From Lotus japonicus (taxonomy: Eukaryota; Streptophyta; Magnoliopsida; Fabales; Fabaceae), in assembly GCF_012489685.1 (NCBI RefSeq), contig NC_080044.1, forward strand, positions 18,766,369 through 18,830,368: a stretch of 64,000 nucleotides of DNA, read 5' to 3'. This document shows, one piece after another, positions 47,947-59,200 of this stretch. Positions within the stretch are counted from its first letter, which is position 1. Every line of letters starts with the position of its first letter. The position numbers and the translations under genes are program-made. The notes under the pieces were generated by a model that saw only the letters and a program-made list of their open reading frames with translations, had not been told where the DNA came from and did not search any database.

Positions 47947-50222
47947 ATATATATATAAGGAATGATTCCATTGGAGATTTTTTGTTATTCGATAGAAAAA
48001 GTGATGAATGAGAAAGTGGGTCTAATTCAAGTTTTATAACTGAGAGAAGTCACTCACTCTACATAGTACATACAATACATATAACATGAATTTTATTTAA
48101 TATTGAAGTGTTAAAATATTATGTTGTTATCCATTATTATTTCATAAAAGACAAAGGGACTAATTAAGTGTGGTAGTCTGTGAATATAATATGCATATTA
48201 TTTGTGTGACAGTGTTCATGATGGATAAACTACAATGACATATTAATATATAAATTTATTGATCCCACATATATGGGGACTGTATCATCATCCTTGTTTT
48301 GTCTCTGCATGTAAATATATATCATTTTTCTTTGCTGGCAACTTTACTATCATGTTCTATAGGTGAAACATACGTGTTTATGCTTTAACTTTGTGGGCTT
48401 ATAAATGGATATTTCATCCGTGTGTGGAATCACTTTTACTTCTCCCAAAATAACTTCCTCTTTCATACAAATTATTTCTAATTAATGGTTTTCTTCAGAA
48501 TCACTCCATCCCAATTCCCAAACGTGAAAGAATTTCTTCTTTGAAATTTTTTACAGTTTGCTCAAAAACCAAAATAAATTGTATAGAGAAATTTATGTGA
48601 GCAGCTCCCAAGTGTTACAATTGATTTAAGCAAATAGAAATTAATACAAACATACATTAACAATGACAGCATTCAGAGCACAAAGAAGGGAAATCATTCC
48701 ACTTTGAGCCTCAAGATAAGATGACAACATAAAGTCTATTCCTCACTGGCTCTTCTTGTTTACTTTCCAATTTCACCTTTTTCCTAAGGCAAATTGAACT
48801 AACCCAACAGGCCAATACACACCATTGGTTGTTGATGAAAAATGCCAAAAGATATAAAACGTGTACTTAAAACCGATCAGTGTCAAAGAAATAAACAGAA
48901 AAAAAAAAGTAGACCAAGTATAGGAAGGGAAATTCAATAAGGGCATATTTGATACAAGCTCATCTTTCATGTCATATATTTGGGGATTCTATTCTGCTAT
49001 ATTGTGAACACTTGTATTTTGTCCTGTCATTATAATCCTCAACATTGAACTTCAATGAGCTCGTCTCACCATTATACAATCCTCTTCCATTCATTTCCCT
49101 ACAAAAAAACCTCTCCACAATGGGGGAAACCATTAGAATCAATCATTTTGAAACCCAATTTTTATTGATTAAAATAGCACCCCATATATACTATTATAAC
49201 CAAGCATCAACTACCAACAAGTTGTTGATTCAAGTAGTACATGTTCGATTCCCCTTAAGCAATGTCTCAGGTTCGAGTCAATGAAAAAACCTCTTTGGAA
49301 AAGCCCCGCCCGGATGTGAATATTCCCAACTGGAAAATGAGTGTCTTTCCTGTCTTACACCAAAAAATAACCAAGCATGAACTGTCTTGGGCTTGTCCCT
49401 GGCCCCCACTATTTTTCTACCAGACACTAGTGATCAGATCATCCTTTTTTAGAAAGTAGCAAGAAAAATTGAGAAGGGTATAAGGAAACATTCAGACAAG
49501 TCCAATCGACAAAGCAATAGATGAAAATTAATACTAATAGGTGTCTAATAGACATTTCCGTAATAGCTAAGAATCCCGAGTCATGTCCATCAATAATCTC
49601 AAAGCATATCCCATTACTATGGCATACAAGTGAAAAGCAAGCATCAAACCCTCCACTTGGATTAAAATCTAGTTTAATTGAACAAATTGCCAGCTTTTTA
49701 CACTGCACCTTCATCCCACCGGTGGTGGAGTTGCTTTGTTTACTCAAATGGACTGCTCTTCAGTGAAGCTAACAACCTTTCTGTCAAAAGTTGCAGAGTA
49801 GAAACCAATAGCATATCCAAGACACCATCTCAGACAATAATTTCATAGCAAATACACACATGATTCAGCTAACCTACCATGTTTTTATCATAAACAGGAC
49901 ACTAGTGCAGACATTTTAATCACTTTAAATATACTTATCTACCAAATGCAAAACTGTTAATCACTTTTTCTTTTTTCATGTTCCTAGACCAAGTGGACTG
50001 AAAAAAAGTTTTGATAATATCAGGTACTTTAGTGACCAAAAATATAATCTTCAATTTTGTGGTGAACCATCGCATACGCTTCATATTCATTGGTTCTAAA
50101 GCTTAAATCAATTCAGAGGAGAAGCTTTTGTGAGTAGTTTCTGGGTGACAAAATTTATCTGTCTTAACTTAGAGTCAACCAACCATGGAAAGAAGCCCTA
50201 GGCAAAATATCTTACAGAAAGT
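47947..50222. other. Intergenic DNA downstream of the KMT gene
   Basis: Short ORFs at 49045-49766 on both strands have no recognisable domain. Around 49220-49290 there are two GGTTCGA/GTTCGATTCC boxes reminiscent of tRNA-derived SINEs, without clear ends. The part next to 50222 should hold the KMT 3' UTR. Confidence 0.35.
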
Positions 50223-53200
50223 TCAAAGGGTAATTCTGATTAAGAGTGGATAGCAGTGATCTTTATCATAACTGGGCCAAGAGACCCTATCTTCACCACT
50301 CAAGAATCGCTCATGACGTTTCAAGACATCATTGTCATAGTTCTCTGTTACACTGAAATGCAAGCCAATTTCTTGTGCTACCTCCAAGAACAGGTCCAAC
50401 GAGTTGCCTCTATTCGGACTTAGAAATATCGCCTCAGAAGAAGCTGCTTTTGATAACAAGTGTTTGACAACTTGAGCAAGGCCTTTGTGGAAATCCTTAA
50501 AGAAAGTGCTGTCAAAATGACCATTCCATGCGTTAAAGATAAGACTAGCATAAAAGACCAAAACAAAAGGCAAGTCAAGCTGCATGCATGTGAATCTGCT
50601 TGATGCATTTCGTACACGATATAACTGCTTTTTGTCCACTTGAGAATAAATTTAGAAATCTGAACATATCTAACTTTCAAAAATAAAACTAATAAAAAGT
50701 TAACAAAAGCGGAAAATAAAAAAGTAAATCCCATTGGTCAAGCATAACATGAATATAATAAAATTGTTTATGGGATAAACCAAAGCTCCCACCAGATAAA
50801 CAAGAGATTTAGAGTCTGACCACTACCTCATGTTTGCTCTTATCTTAATCCAAATGATTAAAAGAAAATGTTTAGACATAAAATAGCATTTTCATTAAGT
50901 ATGCAGTTATAGGCTTACAGCTATATCAGTAGAAATGCAAATAAGATTTTCACCTAAGAATGGGAAATGAGAAATAGAAAACGGTATAGAACAGTAGAAA
51001 ACTTAAGAAAAAAACTTACCAATCACTTGCGATAATGATGTCAAAAGTGTCAGTAACATTAAATATATCTTCCTGATTCCAGTGAAGCATCATAGACTTC
51101 ACAATTGTTTCCCCAAATGCTCCAGAGTTGGCTTCAATGTTATGCTGAGTATCTGATTGTCATGGAAGAGCAATCCCATTTGACATGAAAATATTTAATG
51201 AAGCATATTCTCAAAAAGGCTATACTGCAGCAATACTTTTTTAAATAGAAAAGAGGCTTAGTTATTGTGTTGGTTACTATGAGAAAATAAATATCCCATT
51301 AAGTACGCTACAATTGAGAAATGTCAAATATGCACAAGAGTGTTCAACCCAAAAGCAGGGTAAAGGATGCTATAGCACAGAAACAGGGATTAATACCAAA
51401 TTGATCACATTGGTTCTTTGAATAAATAATATATGTAATTTGATAGTTTCCTTAGCTTTTCCTTACGCATATATAATGTTGAGGGAAAAGTGGGTCTAAA
51501 CTATTTAATGCAGGATACAACTTTTCACAAAACTTAGATAGACTTAACAGTTAACACTAGAAAGGAGGATCATAAATTCATAACCACTTCATTATTGAAG
51601 ACTCCGGGAATCTGAGGTAAAAAAAGTTTTGAAAAAACAAAAAACAGATAATAGCAAAGCAGTTGATCAAATGCTATTGAGGTATGGAAGGGGCGAGGAG
51701 AGAAAGATATATGAAGGCTCAAAAAGTTGTTTAACAAGATTAGGAGGTCTAAAAGCATATCAGATGAGTGAATCTTTAATTTTAAGAACATAGGTGAGAC
51801 ACCAAATTGTGCATATTATAGGAGATTAAGCTCAGCCAAACTGTGAAGTTTTGGAAGAGTAAACTGAGAAAATAAGAGAAGAGACACACATGATAGAAAA
51901 TCATTTTTTTATTTCGAGGAGGTCGAAAATAGAAGCTATACACTTTGCTATAAGACTAATGAAGAGATACAAGAGGAATTAAAAAGATTTAACAATGGTT
52001 TTCATTGACTTAGAAAAGGCGTACCCAGTGTTATCAAATCGCGATCGCGGACCATCGCGGTGAGCCAAAATTCCGCTATTTCGGTCGCTATTTGGCGGTG
52101 AATAGCGGAAATAGCGGGAATAGCGGGCAATAGCGGCGTCGCGATTAGCCAAAAATCCGCTACACCATAGCGGCATAGCGCCCTATAGCCGCTATTTGAT
52201 AACACTGGGCGTACCATAGAGTTAATAGAAAGTTTTGTGCAAGGTTTTAGAGAAGGAAAGAGTTCATATTGAGTAGATTGATCATCAAAGGTATGTACAA
52301 GTCGTCATTATTAGTGTGTGAAAGAAAAGCGGGAATTGCAAAAAACTTCTGATTACTACAAATTTGCACCAAGGGTCAACTTTGAGCTGATATATTTTTG
52401 TCTTAGTTTTAGTGTGCTTACTAAACATATCCAAGAACCAGTGTCATGATGGAGAGTCTAGAGAGAATATAAATGAAAAATATGAGATATTAAATTAAGT
52501 CTTACAAGCACATGACATAAATCAAGCCTTGGAAGCACAACTTCTTCTAAGTAGAAGTAAAATAGAGTATAAGGAATGCAAGTTTAGGAAGAGGCACATA
52601 AATTTTAGGTTAGAGGTTTAAGCCGGAAAACATACAATACCACAAGTCTCTTAGTTTATGTATCTCGGTTCTATTATACAAAATTATAAGGAGATAAAGG
52701 GAGATGTCAAATATAGGATCCACACAAGGTGGATGAAATGGAGAAATGCTTCAAGTGTAATTTGTGATAGAAAAATACCACTCAAACTTAAAGAAATTTT
52801 TTACCACATAGTTGCAATGTTGTATAAGACTGAATGTTGACCGCTAAATTAAAGAGCCAACGATAAAGTAAGCTTAGTATTGCAGAGATTAGAATGCTAC
52901 ATTGGATGAGTAATCATACAAGATACAATATGATGAGGAATGGAATTATAAGGAAAACGTTAACATAACTCTCATAGTAGAAATAATGGTAGTCCTATTT
53001 TAGGTGGTTTGGATATGTGTGGCGAAGACTAGATAAAGCACAAGGGAAAATTATCGCAAAACAGTTAGAGATAGAGGGAAAACTATTGGCCAAACCATTA
53101 AGAGTAATTCGGGTTTTAATGGTATATGTCATACACCAACTATCTCAAAAGCTTAAATTGTTGGGTAAAGAACACATGAATGGTTTTATATTACATTTCT

Positions 53201-56200
53201 AGCACGCCCACTCACGTAAGAGCCCGCTTGGGCTTGAAGCATGGACAATGCACAGGCCCACAGACCATGTGCATAAATTCAATTTTTTATTAGAATAATA
53301 GGGGCAAACAAGGATCGAATTCCATACTACTTATTCATAGATACTCTGATACCATATCATGAACCAACTATACCAAAAGCTTAAGTTGTTGGGTAAAGGA
53401 CACATGAATGGTTTTATATCATATTGCTACAAACACCTCTACACTGAATCTTGTGGCCATCTCCTTCCTCCACCATTAAGGGGAGGTATCCAGAACCTGC
53501 AAGTGTAAACACTGCACCAGATTGTTAGGAACTCAATTGCAAGGTATAGGACTTGAGTCCCACATTGGAAGTATGGGATTCTATGTGGGGTTTTAAGGCT
53601 TTGGGCTCTCCAACTACAACAACTAGCTTTTGTAGGATGGTTCTCCCAAGGATCTTATCAATTGGTATCAGAGCCTTCCATCATGTCTCTCAGCTGCAAA
53701 CGAGCGGCATGAATGGTGACGCCGGCATTGCATTGTTCGCCTGGGACTAGTCAAAGGGCTAGTGAATAGACAGCCCGCGTGGGCGCCGGGGTTGCGGAGC
53801 GTGGTGGGATGTTAGGAACCCAATTGCAAGGTATGAGACTTGAGGTCCACATTGGAAGTATGGGATTCTAAGGCTTTGGGCTTTGGGCTCTCCAACTAAA
53901 CAGCTAGCTTTTGTGGTATGGTTCTCCCAAGGTTCTTATCACAGATCCTTGGAAATAAAGTTGAGGGTTTGCTCCAACACCACCACCTTGTGCTTTCCAA
54001 TGAATGCCCAAACCTTTAAAGACCTCCTGGAAGTAAATCCACCAATGCTATGCAATGACAACTGTAAGAACTCTCCCCGTTCCTCCTCCTGTTGCTGCAC
54101 CTCTGGCCCTTCTTCCTCAATGCCTTCTTCCTCCAACAACATCCCCCTAAACTGCTTGTTCTTGCAAATGTGATTTGGCCCACATTTTTCCTCACAACGG
54201 AAACACTCTCCTTTCCTGATTTTCTCCTGCATTAAAACTTCACGCAACCTCCTGTAACCCCCAGTGCTTTCCTTGTTCACTGATTTCTCAGAAGTAACAC
54301 TGACAGCACCAGAAACTGCAGCAGGAATTCTAGTTCCAGTCCTCTGTCCAGTATCAATTGACACATTTCTGGAAAAAGGAGAGGAGATTTGTACGAACTC
54401 GCCACATTGCCAAATCATCCACTTCCACTGTTACCACTCTTCCAACACGCCCTGTTTTTCTGCTCAATCATCAATGCATTCTTATCCATGACTGTTAACA
54501 TCCTAGGCTCATACAACTTGACCTCAGAACCTATTTCTTACTTCAAGCCATTGACTAACACATCCATGAGATGCTCTTTGTCTACTACCCTCAACATCCC
54601 TGCGAATCGCTCAAACTACGTATTCCTCCCCCCGAGCCTTCCTGTTTCAGTGCCAGTAAAGATGCGAAAAGACTCGATGAAGAACTCACCTGAAACCTTT
54701 CCAGAATAGAAATCTTGAATCCCTCCCAAGTCGAATTAGGGTGAAAAGCCTCCCAAGTCCCACCATTGAAACCATCTCAAAGCTTTTCCATCCAAAGCAA
54801 CCATCACAGCCTGCAATGTCTCGTCATCCCAAGCTCCTTTAATTCAAAAATAATACTCTAGTTTGTTCACCCAACCAAACGCATCACTGTCTCCTTTGAA
54901 AACTTCAATTTCCAACCTTCTCCAATGATCCGTGCCGTTTCCATCACTTCGGTCACCTTCCCTGCCTCGCACTGTCCCACTGTTGGCCACCGGAATCGTT
55001 TCCTCAGTGTCGCCGCCGCCAGAAGCTTCTCCCTTGCGCTCGACTCCCAGGCACACAAAATCGCCTTAAGCGCCCTCTCCAATTTGCGATATCTCACTTT
55101 GCTTTGCTCCTTTTCCATTTCCCGTGTTCTGCGATCCTCTTCTCCAATTATCCAGGCTTCTTACAGATCCAGATTTAGCCCTTCCAAAAAACGTTCAATC
55201 GAATCCACTCTACTCTTCATTCTGCTCTTGACCATGCGAATTTGAGTGTCACAGCTCCTGGATGGAGCTCTGATACCAAAATGATAGGATCAACTAGGAA
55301 GAAGAAAGAGAAAATGGAAGAACTGTTATTACTGGTACTCTCAGTGAATGAGAAGAAATAGAAGGGAAACAATGGCCCCGGGAATTTGAGTGTCCACTGT
55401 CCAGGTTTACTCCACTATAATGAATCAGAAATTTTCCCTAACTAACTACTAACCAACACTCCCTATATAAGAGGTGGGTATTTCCAGCTAATACAATCAT
55501 CTCTTCCTTTCTTTCCTTTCCTTTCCTTTCCATCTATCTCATCCACCCCTTGGTGTATACATCCTAAGGGGTGTGACAAATCCATTTTTGTAAATATATA
55601 TCCACTACTGATATCACAGGTGTAATCAAATTAGATTTTACAAATATAAGACACTAACCTCCTCTATAAACAAAAGTTTAAAAAATGATCACCAAATATA
55701 AATCCAGTTGTTTCACGTTTTAAAGTAAAATTAAAAGAGAAGAAAGTTGTTTAAGTTTATACCCAGAAGGGACTATAGTACCCTTTTTACATTCACTTAT
55801 GAAAAAAGTATGAATTCTTTACAATATAATTAATTCTCTCTTTTGGAAACATAAGAAGTTAAGAAGTATTGTCATACATATAACCATACCGAAAGGATAC
55901 AATCAACCACTTGTGGATTTCCATCAGAGATTACAACTTTCGATGCCTCGGTAACAGCTGAAATAACAAATCCAGCCAAGCCGTAGCCAGAACCAAGCTC
56001 AATAACGTTTTTAGACCTAAAGGAATTTAATGCATACTAAGAAATTATACCAGCCAGAGTTCCCAGAAAAATAACGTTGAAAATGATGCTAATGTGGTAA
56101 AATTAAATAGTTATTCAATCCTGAATAAAATCTTCTGCAAAGAAACAAACCTGAATATATCAGCATTTGACAAGCAATAGTGAGCAAGAACGTCTTCTGA

Positions 56201-59200
56201 TGGCCAATTACCTGCAGAAGACATCTTGAGTTTATAAGCACAAACTGAAAATAAAACAGGCAGAATCAAGATTTAGAAGATAACAAAAATTATCAGAGAC
56301 TGAAATGATCAATTATGTTGTTTTAAAATGTATCACCAGCCAACATCTGATTCATTTTCTTCTTAATACATCTTAAAGTAAAAGTAATTGAACATGCACT
56401 TTTTCTCAAATAAAACATTTTGGTAAAAATTATAATGGTTCCTCTCGTGAATAAATTGAAAAAACATATTCATGACAGATCAAATCTAATTTACTTTTCC
56501 TTAAAACATACCTTAAAATAATATCTTATTCGGTTAGAATATTATATGTTAGTGTGTTGCCAGCTGTAGTTAGTTAGTTATAAGTTAACTGAACATTAGG
56601 TTCGGTTATTTCCCCAATCTACTATAAATAATAGCTTTACTGAAATTCTATTATAAGAAAGAATAATATTGGATAGAATCAGTTTTCTGTTATTTCCTTC
56701 TCTCTCTTCTCTCGCACCATTTCTAACATGGTATCAGAGCTTGACTCAATCAGCTTCCATGGCTTCCGCACCAGAAACATTTTCACATCAATTGACAATC
56801 AAGCTTGTCGCTTGATGAGAAGAATTTCAGAGTAGAAGGAGTAATCAAAGGACACAAGTTTCAGAAGTTTGTGGTGACTAGTGAATCCAACGATTCCACC
56901 ACGGTATCTTAAAGAAGAGGATCAAACTCTCGATAATGTGAATCCAGCGTACTCTGTTTGGGAGCAGCAAGATTCGCTTCTGTTCACCTGGACTCTTTTT
57001 CAATTTCCGAGCCGGTTCTTCCGCATGTTATCACTTGCGTTCATTTGTGGCAGGTCTTGGATGGATAATGGATTACATGCTTATTTTGAGGAACTAGCAA
57101 AGGTTGAATCTAATGAACTTTGTTCTGAAATCAAGCATATCACAACGGGAACACGAACTATGAAGGAGTATTCGCAGCGGATCAAGGTCATCATAAACAC
57201 TCTGTGTACGCTTGGGGATCCAGTTCCATATCATGATCAATTGGAACTTGGAAGCAATTATGGGTGGCTTGCCTGACTAATATTCCTCTGTTATCACTGT
57301 TCTGCATCATCGATCGGATTAATCCTCTATTTCTGAGATTGCGTCGATTCTCATTGCTCACGAAATGAAATTGGAGAAGAATCGCAAGAAAGTGATTTCT
57401 GATTCGTTTTTCCAAGTATACCTGAGTGTACTTCACCAAAAATCAGATGTTTTGCTAAAAGTTAAGCAATTTAAAACTATGGTAAAATTGCAGCATGGTT
57501 TTTGTATTAAGTCTGTTCAAACTGACTGGGGGTGAGTTTAGGCCTTTTCAGTCTCTTTTTGCTGATCTAGGCATTGTTCATAGAGTCATATACCCTCATA
57601 CCCATCACCAAAATGGGACAGTTGAGAGGAAGCATAGACATCTTGTAGAAAATGGTCTAAACCTCCTCTCTAATGTCCAAATGCCTCTCAAATACTGGGA
57701 TCATGCCTTTATTACTGCTTCCTATTTGATCGATCGTCTTCCCACTGAGGTTCTTAATATTCAGTCTCCTTTTGCAGTTTTGTACAAAAAGCTTTCTCAT
57801 TATCAGTTTCTCAAAACCTTTGGTTGTACTTGTTACCATTTTGTACCAACCCGGGTTGAAACCTCCTGATCAAAGCTTCCTTGAACGCTTCCCAGGTGCG
57901 TTCCGGTGTTTGCTCCTCCCACCATTGAAACCAGTTCAAGGCGCGATCCTCCATGGCTACCACAAGGAGCTTCACCTTCTCGGTGTCATCGACGTCGTTG
58001 AGTCGAAAGAAGCGTTCGACCCGAACGATCCACCCATAAGCATCTTCGCCATTGAACACGGGAAGATCAATCTTCCTCCCCGTTCGAACATGCCTCTTGG
58101 GTGAAGCGTCGTCGCGTCGCAGCGACGTGGAACGAGAGCTGCAAGAATTGTCTCCAGAGAGAGACGAATTCTGGCTTCCCGAACGGTGTCGGCGTCGTGG
58201 TGTCTTGGATCGACCCCTGCTCCGGCGTCGGTTTTGTTGTAGCATCAACTGTCGAAGCTCGTCGACAACGGACATCATGTCAGTGACGTTCTTCTCTACG
58301 TTCTCCATCCGATTCTCCATTCGTGCGCGGGTAAAGGCCATACAAAGCTCCCTCAGATCGGGAGCTCTGATACCAATGATAAGAACCTTGGGAGAACCAC
58401 ACCACAAAAGCTAGTTGTTGTAGTTGGAGATCCCAAGGCCTTATAAACCCCACATTAGAATCCCATACTTCCAATGTGGGACTCAAGTCCCATACCTTGC
58501 AATGGGGTCCTAACATCCCACCACGCTCCGCAGCCTCGGCGCCCACGCGGGCTGGCTGTGCACTAGCCCCTTGTCTAGTCCCGGGCGAACACTGCAATGC
58601 CGGCGTCACCACCCGCGCCACTCGTTTGCAGCTCAGAGACATGGTGGAAGGCTCTGATACCATTGATAGGGAATAGGGATTTCAGAGACTATACTGGAAA
58701 AATAGTGTATTAATTCAAGGGAATCCTGGTATGAATGCCAGAATCCCTTTAGGGAATTACAATAGCAGAAAGGAAATACAGGAAAAAGTGATAACCCAGG
58801 AACAGATTCGAGAGCGTTCCTACCTCCCCTAGTCCTAACAGAATTTCTGCCTACCGTCACTCACCACTCTCTTGGTTCTTTTACACACCACCTGGCCTGA
58901 TTCTCTGCAGAGAGAATCTACCAGCTCAGCAATTGGTTACACTACTCATCACTAGTAGTGGGACTATTGTTTATTCCCACCTTGCCCCTACGCTTGTAAA
59001 CTTTAGAGAAATCCTTGCTCTTACTTACAGCAAGGTCCCTATCACATACTTTGTTTGGGAGCAGCAAGATTCACTTCTGTTCACCTGGACTCTCTTTTCA
59101 ATTTCCGAGTCAGTTCTTCCGTATGTTATCACTTGTGTTCATTCGTGGAAGGTCTTGGATGAATTATCAAAGGTTGAATCTAATGAACTTTGTTCTGAAA

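Noticed and set aside
52002..52217. 65-71-codon ORFs on - over the AATAGCGG-rich block
   Set aside because: They lie entirely in a 182-bp hAT MITE with perfect TIRs and TSD.
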